DNA of 64,000 nt, taken from NCBI GenBank assembly GCA_014529385.2, contig CM043942.1:2520501-2584500 (forward strand), read 5' to 3'. Numbering within the stretch: the first letter of the stretch is position 1; the number at the start of each line of letters is the position of its first letter. Below, in pieces: positions 22,771-33,906 of this stretch. The translations under genes and the position numbers were made by a program. The DNA is from Adiantum capillus-veneris (Eukaryota > Streptophyta > Polypodiopsida > Polypodiales > Pteridaceae). Under the pieces are notes generated by a model. That model was not told the origin of the DNA and did not search any database. It saw only the letters and a program-made list of their open reading frames with translations.

Positions 22771-23412
22771 TCACCCCCCTTGCATCACAATCATCCTGTT
22801 GGTGGAAGATAGCTCAAACTGAAGTGTCGGGCCCGTGAGAGTGGACCAAGCAGCTGCCCCCCAAGTGTACCACCGAGCCGTGGAAAGAGCAAGCATCAGC
22901 CAAAGAACACGAAGCCACCACACCTGCTGTGCCAAAGGACAGTCCCAAAGGCAGTGACGCTGAGTCTCCACAAGATGGTCACAAGCTGCACATATGGCTG
23001 AGAGACCACAATATACAAGCCAGCTCCCTACTGCTGTAGCTCTGTGTGCAACTAGCCCACTGGAACAAAGTGACTCGCCTCGGCTGTCTAAAGTCCCACA
23101 ACCTCTCTCCAAAAGCTGCCAAGAACTCAGCTGTGAGACCCTCCTCCCGCCAATGAGGTGCTGCACAACAGGGCGAGCCTCTCTCTGTGCTGCCAGTATG
23201 TGACGTCCCAGTCGAACAGTGTACTGAAAGAAAGGGACACCTGGGTGGTCTGCAGAGGAGAAAGGGTCCCTCCAAATCCACTCTCAAGGATCCCACTGCA
23301 CTCGTGCCAGTGGACAGCTCTCCCAAGCCCACAGTCTCCGGTGTCCAGTCTCAAGAGCTGTTGGGTCAGGATCGATGACACAAGTCCTCCCACAGATGCC
23401 CACCACTCGGAT
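22771..23412 (-). pseudogene. LINE ORF2 C-terminal zf-RVT region
   Basis: Minus-strand frames contain SAICAACDHLVETQRHCLWDCPLAQQVWW. The C-x2-C...H-x3-C spacing is the zinc-binding zf-RVT module found after the reverse transcriptase of plant LINEs. The frame is broken near 23160. It matches in layout the equivalent region of the LINE copy at 49131-50389 (CTRCPLRLLESPAHCLWSC). Confidence 0.8.
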
Positions 23413-24935
23413 TGAAACCGGCCCGTGGGGCGGTAGGCGTTGGCTTTCACCCGAAATTCTTTACTTTAGACACACACAGAGCACTTTGCAAAGGTAACCT
23501 GCGACGGGAATTAACACTTAAGCACAAACACGGCTCGGAAGCTAGAATGCCCCGAGCAGACGCCGACAACCTGTAGGCCCCAAAATTGGCGCCCCTTTCG
23601 GTATTTCTTTATTTTTTGAGAGGGTAAATTACAAAAAGTAGAGTCCTTGGAATCCTTTACCTGTATCCAGCCAGATACCGACTATTTTGGCCAAATTTCG
23701 GCAGCATAACAGCCCCAAAACTTGCGCAAAACCAATTCCCCTGCTGGAACTCACTTCCATTGGCATAAACCCTCTGATTCCTGCCCAAAAACAATAAATT
23801 CAGCACGCTATATTTACTGGTTTTTGCCCTGTTTTCAGCCCCAAACAATCCCCTAACTATTCTCTGCCAGTGGGGCACGATTCCCAATGGTTCTGGCGTC
23901 CGTACAGCTGAAAAACAATCAATTTACAGCGGATACACAGCGCTGAAAACGCACCTGTACGATGAGGTTATGACCCTCACCGGTGCTTGCTTTGGAGTAG
24001 CATTTAGCTACCCCTGTTCCTGCTCAAGGAGGCTCTTGCCTCAACACAAAAACATGAAACCACACAACTGTATATCAGTCAAATGAAGAGCCCTCTTGTG
24101 GGGCATCACATAATTGCACGTAGGGGAGAGAGAGAGAGCAGTGTGTAGTGTGCAGGTCATCACTTCTAACACCACACTGTACATAGAGAGGAAAGCAAGC
24201 ACTCCATAGCTCTTAACCTGTGACAGGTTCTCAATGAAGCATTCCCCCCAGCATAAATCGAGCGCCCCCTTTGCTGCCCTTGACCTGTAATGGAGAGAAA
24301 TGGCTGAAAATCACAATTATCAACCTCCAAAACTGCTCCAGAAAGTCAGTTACGAGTTATGTTGTCCCAAACTTGGTATATTGACCAAAAAGTGCCACTT
24401 GGCACTCATACATGCAATTTCCCCGCATTGGGCTTGCTGCTTAAAAATCTCTCAACTGGTGCATCAGTTAACTTTGCAGCAGAGTAATAAAATGTTTCCT
24501 TGGTCATGCCGAAGGTAATGACGTCACGGCCCAAAATAGCAATTCCCTAATTTTTAGGAGATGCTTCCGTTGGGTTCCCACTGGTCTTCTAACCATCTAT
24601 CCCCATTGGGACCGCATCCAAAAATGCAATGTGGCCCAACTGTCGGATACTTTCCTTTGGTGACTTTATACCTTTATTGAGTTCACTTCCTAGTATCCAC
24701 CAACTTGCTAAGTGCGACGGGGGGACCTACATGATCTTGAACTGAGCCTAGACATCCTTTTACTTTACGAGTTCCAGTGCTGACCAACTTCCCGTCTGCG
24801 GGTGAAACTACCGTTCACATTGGCCATACAATGTCCGACCATTTGCAACTTCAAAAAGAGGGTCTCAAAAATAAAACAAAAATCATTGGAAAGAAACCAA
24901 CAACTAAGGTTAGCAGTTTCCACGTCCTCGTGACA
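23413..24935 (-). mobile_element. Solo LTR of the element-A family
   Basis: 1523 bp, starting TGAAACCGGCC and ending CTCGTGACA, a diverged copy of the 1475-bp LTRs of element A. It has the same conserved GCCCCTTTCGGTATTTC block at 23590. It is flanked by CGGAT (23408-23412) and CGGAT (24936-24940), a perfect 5-bp target duplication within LINE sequence. No internal region remains, which is the product expected from LTR-LTR recombination. Confidence 0.92.
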
Positions 24936-24940
24936 CGGAT

Positions 24941-26907
24941 CCTGTGAAAACAACATTGTATCACCTGCGGGGCCTCGACTACAACTCGGTGTAAGTGTCC
25001 CTCACCCTGTATCTCAAAAAACACGGAGGGAACAGTCTCTGAGCAAGCCCGAACTGAGATGAGAATCTCCAGTCGCGTGAAGGTTCCATCCATCTGGGTG
25101 TTGCAGACTCGATAGGTGTGAGCCACTCAGCTAGTACTGCCTCTGAGATGTCCTGACACATGCTCTGCACCCCTGTCATGCCCTGTAGCTGAAAGCCCTG
25201 AAGCTCCTTTGACAAGCTTGAAAACTCTAGTCACCTAAAGAGCGTGCTGGACCCTCTGCCATGGGACCCCAAGAAACATGAGGCCGACTACCAACCAAGT
25301 GGCCTCTCTGAGTGCTAACCATGGGGTTCCAAACAAGGGGCTGTCTCAGGCGCTAATCTGCGCAAGTAGGCTGACGCTGCTCTAGGCCTCGCTACAGATG
25401 CTCCCAAGATTGGAGCAAACTCACAACGAAGCGGTCCTCCAGTCTCCTACTCAAGCCAACTCATCTCTGTGAAAATCCATCTGGTCGAAGGTCGCCAGGG
25501 ACCTCTAGCCTACGGCACCCTAGCACGAAGCCGCTGCAGCAAGAACTCCTTCCAAGGCTCCTCACCTAGAAGAATTCCTCTGACGATGAACTTCCCAAGA
25601 AGGGCTCTGCTCTGCTGTGTTGGGTCTATGATCCCAAGCCCTCCCTGAGAACAAGGAAGAGTGATGACTTGCCAAGCCACTTTGGCCCAGGCTATCTAAG
25701 TGTCACGCCCTGACCAAAGGAAGTTCCTGATCAGCCTCTTTACCTGACTGATACAAGAACTCGAGAAAATCCAGCAAGAAGTAATGTACCACATAGTAGC
25801 CAACAACACCTGGTTGGCCACTACAACTCTGCCCGTCAGAGAAAGTCGTGCGGAGCTCCAATGTAACAACTTCCTCCTGAGAGACAGGAGGAGGGGAGCA
25901 ATCTGCTGCTCGAGAGACAAGTCCAAACCAACCTGACAACCCAAGTACCGAACTGCAGTCCCTGGGGGAATCCACCTGAAACCCTCACCTGGCATCCAAT
26001 CGGGCATAGGAGCACTACCAACTTAGAAAGCCACTGTCTTTCTCCAGTTGATCAGTGCGCCAGATGCACAACAGAAGGTCTCTAGAGCCTGCTCACACCT
26101 GTGAAGGTTGGCCTCCTAGCCATCCAAGTACAAGGCTGAGTCGTCTGCAAACTCAGCGTCCAGTAGCTCATCTCCCCGAATAGGGAGTGCTAAGCCCTGT
26201 AAACCAACCTGCTGCGACACCAAAAACCTGCTCATCGCCTCAGCATAGAACAGAAAGAGGAAGGGGGCAAGAGGGCAGCCCTGTCTGACCGAACGTGTGA
26301 GCATGAAACGATCACCTCTACCTCCTGACAAAAGAACCTGACTGTGTGCCCGTCTGTACAAAGTTGACACCCCTCTGATCCAAGCATCTGAGAAGCCCAT
26401 CCTGCGTAGAGTGCCCTCTAGAAAGTCCTAGTCAACTCTGTCGTAGGCCTTCTCAAAATCGAGAAGAAGAATCACCAGCTCCTCACCACGAAGCCGCGCT
26501 AGGACAGAAGCCTCCCAAAAAGTAAAGATGTTGTCAAGGATACTGCGCTCCTTGACAAAACCTGTTTGAGTCCCATGTATAAGGCTCTCTAGAAGTGGCT
26601 GAAACCTCAAACTCAAAGCCTTGGCAAGAATTTTGTAGGCTGAGTTGAGGATGGTGATGGGACGCCACTGTCGAATCTCATCCAAGGAGCCACCCTCCTT
26701 GGGAATGAGGTAGATCACGTCCTCACTCATGCTGTCAGGCATCTCTCCTGTGTGCAAGATGTACTCAAAAGCACTACAGAGATTTGGACCAAGCAAGTCC
26801 CAGTACTCTAAGAGAAAACTAGGAGTCAAGCCATCCCCACCTGGACAGCTACCACGGGGGAGTGCACTAAGAGCCATGTGCAACTCCTCAAGCTGAAGGT
26901 AGCTCAA
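24941..26907 (-). pseudogene. LINE reverse transcriptase
   Basis: Minus-strand RT motifs in order: SCPGGDGLTPSFL, VIYLIPKEGG, QWRPITILNSAYKILAKAL, GTQTGFVKERSILDNIF, LLLDFEKAYDRVD, SVRQGCPLAPFLF and DAEFADDSALYLDG (catalytic xxDD box as FADD), then AVRYLGCQVGLDLS and SLTGRVVVANQVLL of the thumb. The frame is open apart from single stops after DRVD (26427) and after LYLDG (26116), both TAG where relatives often have Trp, plus others near 26010 and 25696. It performs target-primed reverse transcription. The LINE 3' part continues to 24941, where the solo LTR was inserted. Confidence 0.9.
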
Positions 26908-26911
26908 GCCT

Positions 26912-28250
26912 CTAACACATCTCCCCAGTCACAAGACAAGGCATCTGTGCCCACACCTGCTCTCTGCATGCATCCTGACGCTCTAACTGAGGCTCTGCAG
27001 ACAGTAACTCACGGTAAAAGTCAATAGCAATTGCACGCATGTCCTCTGGCTCAGAAGCGTCGGGCCTCCTCAACTGACTGACCTTGGTATGCGTATGCCG
27101 AGGTCCCACTGCCTCAAGGAAAGCACCAGTCACTCCGTCACCCACCTGTGTCCACTGAGATGCCTGTCGATGGAAAGCAAACTCATGGCGCCGCTCCTCT
27201 GTGCTAACAAGCTCCTGGCGAGCCTGCTGTAATTGCTCCTCCAACCAAGGACTCTCTCGATGCTGATCCTGCATCCTCTGCAAGAAAGCAACGCCCCGTC
27301 GGAGACGCTGCTCCTCCTCTCTCGCTGCAGCCAAGCGAGCCACAGACTCCTGGAGAAAGAAACGACTAAGCTGAGCTAGTCCTGAGGCCACTCTGTCAGC
27401 AGGAGAATCCTGCATGTCTAAGCTCTCTGTCCAAAGAGCCTCCACTCGCTCTCTGAGTGTAGAGTCCAGCAAGACCCGCTCAGGGATGCAAAGCATCGTG
27501 CTCCCCCTCCTATGTCTATCTGTCATTGTAAGGATCACTGTTGCATGGTCCGAGAAGGAAGTCCCTACGAGAATGCCAACTGTCCCACCCAAGTCACAGA
27601 AATGGTCACTAGTGTAGAAGCGATCTATCCGCGATAGATTTACTCCTCCCACTCTACGGTCCGAACGAGAGAAGGCCAGGCTGTCTGGGGGCCTCACAAA
27701 GCTAAAATGTTGCCACACATCCAAAACCCTCAGTCATACAAGACCTCTCCCAAACTGCCAGCTCAACTCCATGCACAATAGCGTGGCTACCACCAATCCT
27801 GTCAGAGGGGTCTTCCAACATGTTGAAGTCACCCCCTATGCACCACTGATCTGCCTGCGGCACAGAGACAACATTCTGTGACCAAAACTCTGCTCAAGCA
27901 CTCGCCACATTGGGCGCATAGATGTTCAAGAAGCCCACAAGACAACCCTGAACCTGCATAGTGATCCACTCAGCCTTGCCTGGCACAATAATCCCTCTGC
28001 CCACAATGGCCTGCTGCAAAGAATCCCCAATAGTCATACATACCCCACCCTGGATGCCTCCGGGTCCAAAAGCAGCTGACCAAAAAGTATCATATCGTCC
28101 ACACAAAAGCTAAGCACGTCTAATGCGGCTCACGCAGATGATGCTCCTGTAGCATAAGAAGGTCAATCTCTCTTCCCACAAGGCATAGCTGAAGCTCCTG
28201 ACGCAGTCGGCCACTTTGACACTCAAACTAGGGCCCACCTAATCCCTGTA
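26912..28250 (-). pseudogene. LINE endonuclease (APE type) and connector
   Basis: The APE-like endonuclease nicks the target DNA. Readable motifs across shifting minus-strand frames: NVQGLGGP near the start (about 28235), LLMLQEHHLRE, LVGFLNIYAPN (27930), and GDFNMLEDPSDRIGG (about 27830-27780), followed by VGGVNLSRIDRFYTSDHF and SFSDHATVIL (27640-27540), the D-x-N and SDH signatures. The frame is open from 27724 to 26912 and covers the connector with a coiled-coil-like Arg/Glu/Gln-rich stretch (about 27350-27150). Confidence 0.85.
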
Positions 28251-29005
28251 CGTTCCATGAGCAGATCCTCGTGGGGAGCGAGAGAGAACAGATGTTGCCG
28301 CAGCAGCTAAACGTGCTATCTTCGAGGCTGGCTTGGATGGGGAGTAATCCGCATCCGAGCGTCCTCTAGATATGCGTGACTGCAAAGAGTGTCTCACCCA
28401 AGCCCCCCAAGTAGACCGAGCCGTGCGCAAAGCAACCTCCTCTGTCCAGGAATCCTCATGAATGTGTACATAGGGTGGCGGGCACTGCGTATCAGCAAAG
28501 AAGTGAACCACAATGTGTCTACATCCTGATGCATCTGGAGGTGTCACAGCAAACTTGGCCAATGGCAAAGAGTCTGAAGCATGTCTGTAACTCCTAGGTC
28601 TCCCATGTGATGAGAGAACTCTAGGGCCTGTGTCTGTAGCCACTCAACTGAGTCGAGCGTCCACTCAGTCTAGTCCCTGCCGCAAAGAGGAAAAGAGAAG
28701 CCAACCGCCGAGTCCAAGGCCTCTATCCCCCTAGCTGCAAGGAACAGAACATGGACCCTGAAGCAGGCTGTCTCAAGGTCTGATGAGGAGTCGCCGAGAA
28801 AGCGTGTAAAGTCGTGGGCAAAGAAGTCCCATCGACGCCGAATGTCGAAGATCGTCAGACCACGAGGGACTGCTGCAAAGGGACACATCTGTACCTGAAG
28901 AGGGGGTCGCAAGAAAGGCTGTCCCTCTCTCACCAAGCGACTCGGGGCAAAGGCACTGCCAAGAGATCTCCTAGCAGCCAAGCATGGCCCTTCCCCCTGG
29001 GTCAA
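28239..29005 (-). pseudogene. LINE ORF1, C-terminal half
   Basis: Two minus-strand frames (29005-28670 and 28643-28239) encode FDIRRRWDFFAHDFTRFLG, FRVHVLFLAARGIEAL, then HIVVHFFADTQCPP and an Arg/Ser-rich end (SRISRGRSDADYS). This sits upstream of the endonuclease as the end of a plant LINE ORF1. It is preceded by a long C-rich (minus) run at 29032-29060. A related fragment with LEWDFSSLDSLGEFTHEL is at 51871-52101. Confidence 0.6.
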
Positions 29006-29029
29006 CTGTGAGACTGGAGTGGGAGGGGG

Positions 29030-29060
29030 GTGGGGGGGGGGGGGGGGGGGGGGGGGGGGG
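29030..29060. repeat. Poly(G) tract
   Basis: About 30 G residues (G-rich from 29020 to 29085) within a proline-rich coding stretch of the LINE ORF1 (minus strand). It is likely prone to slippage. Confidence 0.95.
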
Positions 29061-29096
29061 AAGAACAGGGGGAGGGGGGGAGAGAAGAGGGGCGAG

Positions 29097-30571
29097 TGAA
29101 ACCGGCCTGTTCAATCCAAAAAGGGCGGTAGACTTTACTTCAAACCTTGATTTAGCTTTCACCCATTATTAGTCGTCTATTATACCTGCGCTATAGTGAC
29201 ACAAGAGAGGGGAATGGGATACAGATGCTAGAATGCACCTGTATGAGAAGACCGACACCAGATTGGCCCCTAACTTAGGCGCCCCTTTCGGTATTTCTTT
29301 ATTGTTTAAAAGAGGGAATAAACGTTGTGGTTCTTTCCAAGCTGCCCCGCACAACCTTGGCTGAATTTTGACTGTTCTGGCCTGATTTCGGCAACGTAAC
29401 TGTACTAGAACCCTTCACGGTCAGTATTCCCACGCATTGAATGACTTTCCCGACGCATACGGGCACTTTGCAAAACCTGGCGAGAATCTGCAGCACGCTG
29501 AATTCTCTGTTTTCAGCCCTGAAAATGCGCCAGATCACCTGTGCAGCGGTCCCCTTGCGTCCCCGAACATCCTGGGGGTATTAGGGTCCGTTTAGGGCCA
29601 AAACCCTAAACCTGCAAAAATACACAGCAGGCTGTAATTTACTGTTTCGGGCTCCGTTTCGCGTGCCGGTCGCAACAGTAGCAAGTCCTCGAGCTCCCGC
29701 ACCTGTAGGGCTACTTGCCCTTTGAATCGGACGAGATTTCTAGCGTGAAACCTCTCCGAATTCACCTGTACTTGCGGGGGAATTAGCCGCTAGCTAATCC
29801 AGTACCTGTGCAAGAGGCTCTTGCCTCGGCAATCACGCATGAACCCACACAACTGTACATTGGTCAAATGAAGAGCCCACTAGAGGGGCATAACATACTG
29901 CCAAAGGGGAGAGAGAGGGCAGTGCGTAGCGTGCAGGGCATCACTCCTGGCACCGCACTGTGCATAAGAGGGAAAGCAAGCACTCCATAGCTCTTAACCT
30001 GTGACAAATCTGAAAATGAGGCTCTCCCCCTCCTAAATTCAGCGCCACTTCTTGTTGCATGAGGCAAGTGCACCAGAAGGTGCCACTTGGCACATTTATA
30101 AGCATTTTCCCGTTTCGGGGTTGCCGCCTAAAAATCTCCCAACCGGCTGCCCAGTTGACTTCACGGCAGAGTAAGAAAATGTTCCCTTTGTCATTCCGGA
30201 GGTAATGACGTCAACACATTTTCAGGTCCCAAATTAGCAGTTTCCTAAATTTTAGGAGATGCTGCCATTGTATCTTTCTAGGTCATCCGACCCTCTTTGT
30301 ACACTGCGGCCACATCCAGAACTAAAATGTAGCCTCTGTAGCAAAGGATTCCACTTTGGCTAGTCAATGACCCCACTTGGCTAACCATAGTCCTTGTCCA
30401 ACCTTAGTGCTCTCTTGCCCTCAGGCCTGGACTCCCTCTGGACAGTTCCAAACTAGCTATGCAATGCAGGGCAGTTAGATTTCCCGAGGGGTGTTTCCAA
30501 AAAGTGAAAGTAAATAGATAATAAGAAAGAAATCAACAAAAAGGATAGATAGTAGTCACACGTTGGTGACA
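29097..30571 (-). repeat. 3' LTR of element A
   Basis: 1475 bp, TGAAACCGG...GTGACA on the plus strand (TGTCACC...GGTTTCA on the minus strand). At about 29279-29304 it holds the conserved block GCCCCTTTCGGTATTTC with AATAAA on the minus strand, a likely polyadenylation signal. No indel separates it from the 5' LTR. Confidence 0.92.
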
Positions 30572-31128
30572 TACCCCCCTCTTGAAATCTCAAACGTCCT
30601 CGTTTGCATCTATGTCGTACATGCTTACTGTCAACACTGATGTATTCAACACCTGTCGACACATATACGACACATACATGCTCATTGTCAACCCTGGTGT
30701 ATTCAACACCTCGTCGACTCATGTATTGCCTGCGTGTGAACCCTATCCCAATGACATAGTGGTAGCTTCGCACTCTGCCATTGCTTTGAGTCACTGACTT
30801 TCCAATGACAAAATGGTAGCTGCACATTTTGCCACTGTCTTATAGTACACGTTGGATCCCGTAACACTTTCGAGCACACCCAAACGGACAGTTTAAGAAT
30901 GCAGTTACACATGTACTCTTCAATAGAAGCAATCACTGTATCCTTGACAAACTGACAAGAAATACTCACTTCTATAGCACTAAGCAAACTTTTGAACATT
31001 CCATAAGAGCAATTGCCAAACTGACAATCTGTACAGCTCTAACATTCATGTAATAGGTATTTCATTTGAGCTCACTTTAAATACCATGTACACCATTGTC
31101 ACACTGACAATACATGTAGCTTTGAAAC
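30572..31128 (-). other. 3' non-coding region and polypurine tract of element A
   Basis: The minus strand reads GATTTCAAGAGGGGGGTA directly before the 3' LTR (30572-30590), a good polypurine tract for plus-strand priming. The remaining 540 bp between the pol stop (31129) and the tract has no coding sequence. It contains short repeated phrases such as ATGCTCATTGTCAAC...GTATTCAACACC (two or three copies, 30620-30720). Confidence 0.85.
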
Positions 31129-33876
31129 TCAAGGGGTCAAGGTAGGTTGCAAACCGAAGGCTTCAAGGTAAAGTGATAACATAGTTGGTGATTCTGCAAG
31201 TTCACCTTCTTCCATCCACTTAGCATCCATTGGTGGATAGTTTCTGAACTTTACTAAGTAACGCCTAGCAACCTTGCCTTTCACTTTCCTTTCTTTGTGT
31301 GCCAAAATCTGTTCAGGGACCAAGATCTCGTCAAGTTCCTCGACTTCCGCCTGATCTTCAGCTGGCATATCTTGTGGCACATCACCCACATAGGGTCTGA
31401 GAAGACTCACATGAAACGCATTGTGAATCTTCCAACTGTCAGGCAATTTCAGCCTATATGCAACATCACTGATTATGTCGCACACTTGAAAAGGCCCATA
31501 GTAACGCATGCTGAGCTTTGGAAACAGTCTTTCCTTGCACTTCATCTTCTTTAACCTTGCCTTTTCAAAGCGTAAAAGCACCCAATCACCAAGTGAATAT
31601 ACCACTTCACGACGGTGACGATCAACTGCTTTCTTTTGCTTTGCCTGAGTCCTTTCTAAGGCCATTTTGACCTTCTTGTACATTTCATCCATGTCCTGAA
31701 CATACTTATCTGCTTCAAATATCTTGTCCTTTGTATGCAGTATGGGAGGAACTTTCTTGCCACCTTCAACTATCTCAAAGGGTGCCTTGCCAATTGATGA
31801 ATGCACTGTATTATTGTATGCATACTCCACCAATGGCAAATACTGCTCCCACTTTCCTTTATGCTCTGACACATAGCACTTCAGCAGATCTAGGACAGTA
31901 GAATTTGCCTCTTCTGACTGCCCATCTGTTTGAGGATGAAATGACGAAGAGAATTTGAGCGTGGTGCCCATATTCTCAAACAAGCCTCTCCAGAACAAAC
32001 TTGTCATGCGTGGATCACGGTCGCTAACAATCGACTGTGGCATGCCATGATACTTGAAAATATTGCTCATAAACAAGCGTGCCATCTGATCTGGCTTTAT
32101 CTTCTTCCTGACAGGAATAAAATGAGCCTGTTTGTTGAATCTACAAATAATGGTCCAAATACCATCGTTTCCTGTCTGCGTTCTCGGAAGATCAAAGATA
32201 AAATCCATAGCAATACTTTCCCATGGTTTATCTGGAATAGGTAGTGGTTGCAATAATCCTGGTGCCTTTTGCCTGTCAAACTTGACCTTTTGGCATATTA
32301 GGCATTCTCGCACAAAGGCATCCACATCCCTTCTCAATGTAGGCCAATAGAAGAATGTCTCAACCGCTTTAACTGTAGCATCGATACCACGATGCCCTGC
32401 ATACGGTGGGACATGACTCTCTTCCATAACTTTGCGTCGCAATGGCTTTGTGACACACAATCTGCCATGCATCATCATGAACCCGTCTTTAAGAAGATAG
32501 TGTTCATGACGTTGTCCTTGCATTAGCTGCTCGAAGACCCTTGCAAAATCTTCATCATTTTCATATTGTTCTCTCATATCATCAAGTTCATGATGATAAG
32601 GAATTGACACAGCTGAAATTTGTGGCTTCCTAGACAAGGCATCAGCCACAACGTTCTTCTTGCCTTCCACATGCACAATCTGAAAATGGAACATGGACAA
32701 GATATTTGCCCATCGCATATGCTTCTCAGATAACTTTGTCTGTGTCAAGAAGTACCGCAAGGTCTGATGGTCTGTTTGGACAACAAAGTCTGCACCTAGC
32801 AAGTAGTGTTTCCAACTTAAGAGCGCATGAATCACAGCCAGTAACTCTTTCTCATAGACCTGCATGGTCATCTCTGGCCCTTGCAAAATTCTGCTCTCAT
32901 AGGCTACTACCCTGCCATCTTGCATTAGCACTGCACCAATGCTACTACCGCAGGCATCACACTGGACCACAAATGACTTCCTAAGATCTGGCAACACAAT
33001 GACTGGATCTGAAGTCATCTTTTCCTTTAAGAGATTAAAAGCTGAAATCTCTTTCTGTGTCCATCTAAAGGTGACTGCCTTCTTTTGAAGAGCATGTAAA
33101 GGTGAAGCAATCTCAGCGAAATTTCGGATAAACCTTCTGTAATAGGAGCATAGTCCCAAGAAGCTTCGGACATCATGCACCGTCTTCAAATCTGGCCATG
33201 ACTTGATCGCTTCAACTTTTGCAGGATCCATTCTGACACCATCCTTTGAGACAATGTGTCCCAGAAAGTGGATCTCTTCCAGAAAAAATTCACTTTTCTT
33301 TGCATTGATGAGCAACCTATGATTGCGTAGCTCTTCGAATACAATGGCCAAGTGATGCCTATGCTCCTCTTCATTCTTTGAGTAGACTATCATGTCATCA
33401 AAGAATGTACCAACAAACTGCTGGTGTGGACGGAAAATTATGTCCATCATCCTATTGAACGTAGCAGGAGCATTTGTGAGACCAAAGGGCATCACTAAAA
33501 ATTCGTAAAGGCCAAACGTCGTTCTAAAAGCAGTCTTGTGCACATCCTCTGATCTAATGCGGATCTGATGGTACCCACTCTTTAGATCTATCCTGCTAAA
33601 CATAGCTGCTCCTTCTAATTTGTCCATAATATCATCAATTCTAGGTATAGGGAACCTATTCTTGATGGTATTCTTGTTCAGTGCACGGTAGTCGATGCAC
33701 ATACGCCATGAGCCATCCTTTTTCTGCACCAACAACACTGGAGAACAGAATGGAGATGAACTGGGTTGAATCAGCCCCTTTTCTAACAGCTCCTGTACTT
33801 GGCCCATTATCTCTTTCTGCTGAGACGCACTAACCCGATTCAGCCCCTTTTCTAACAGCTCTTGTACTTGGCCCAT
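31129..33876 (-). CDS. Pol of element A: RT, RNase H, integrase, chromodomain (915 aa)
   Basis: A long open frame. RT: GLIQPSSSPFCSPVLLVQKKD (about 35-55), [38 protein letters not shown], and catalytic box VGTFFDDMIVYS (FFDD). RNase H: FVVQCDACGSSIGAVL, MQVYEKELLAVIHAL and VVADALSRKP. Integrase: H2C2 finger (HVPPYAGHRG ... CLICQKVK), SIAMDFIFDLP, SIVSDRDPRMTSLFW and HPQTDGQSEEANSTV (D, D, E kept). Chromodomain: YLVKFRNYPPMDAKW near the C-terminus. A 69-bp direct repeat at 33764-33900 duplicates a segment with ELLEKGL near the start, and a TAG at 33907 (PP-stop-RVS, where PPYRVS is typical) splits it from gag. It is the best preserved pol here; activity is doubtful because of the upstream stops. 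Confidence 0.93.
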   Translation of the reverse strand: MGQVQELLEKGLNRVSASQQKEIMGQVQELLEKGLIQPSSSPFCSPVLLVQKKDGSWRMCIDYRALNKNTIKNRFPIPRIDDIMDKLEGAAMFSRIDLKSGYHQIRIRSEDVHKTAFRTTFGLYEFLVMPFGLTNAPATFNRMMDIIFRPHQQFVGTFFDDMIVYSKNEEEHRHHLAIVFEELRNHRLLINAKKSEFFLEEIHFLGHIVSKDGVRMDPAKVEAIKSWPDLKTVHDVRSFLGLCSYYRRFIRNFAEIASPLHALQKKAVTFRWTQKEISAFNLLKEKMTSDPVIVLPDLRKSFVVQCDACGSSIGAVLMQDGRVVAYESRILQGPEMTMQVYEKELLAVIHALLSWKHYLLGADFVVQTDHQTLRYFLTQTKLSEKHMRWANILSMFHFQIVHVEGKKNVVADALSRKPQISAVSIPYHHELDDMREQYENDEDFARVFEQLMQGQRHEHYLLKDGFMMMHGRLCVTKPLRRKVMEESHVPPYAGHRGIDATVKAVETFFYWPTLRRDVDAFVRECLICQKVKFDRQKAPGLLQPLPIPDKPWESIAMDFIFDLPRTQTGNDGIWTIICRFNKQAHFIPVRKKIKPDQMARLFMSNIFKYHGMPQSIVSDRDPRMTSLFWRGLFENMGTTLKFSSSFHPQTDGQSEEANSTVLDLLKCYVSEHKGKWEQYLPLVEYAYNNTVHSSIGKAPFEIVEGGKKVPPILHTKDKIFEADKYVQDMDEMYKKVKMALERTQAKQKKAVDRHRREVVYSLGDWVLLRFEKARLKKMKCKERLFPKLSMRYYGPFQVCDIISDVAYRLKLPDSWKIHNAFHVSLLRPYVGDVPQDMPAEDQAEVEELDEILVPEQILAHKERKVKGKVARRYLVKFRNYPPMDAKWMEEGELAESPTMLSLYLEAFGLQPTLTP

Positions 33877-33906
33877 TATCTCTTTCTGTTGAGCCGCACT
33901 AACCCT

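Larger units (their letters stand above)
22285..29096 (-). mobile_element. LINE, L1-like plant type, 5' part displaced
   Basis: Minus-strand order: ORF1 C-terminal part (29005-28239), APE endonuclease (about 28250-26912), reverse transcriptase (26907-25500), zf-RVT C-terminal region (23412-22771), 3' UTR, and a T run at 22287-22299 that is the poly(A) tail on the minus strand. A solo LTR (23413-24935) is inserted near the 3' end. The missing ORF1 N-terminal half has a counterpart at 42537-43816, beyond a block of LTR elements. Many single stops make it inactive. Confidence 0.85.

Noticed and set aside
28984-29172. Gly-rich plus-strand protein
   Set aside because: Translation of the poly(G) tract.
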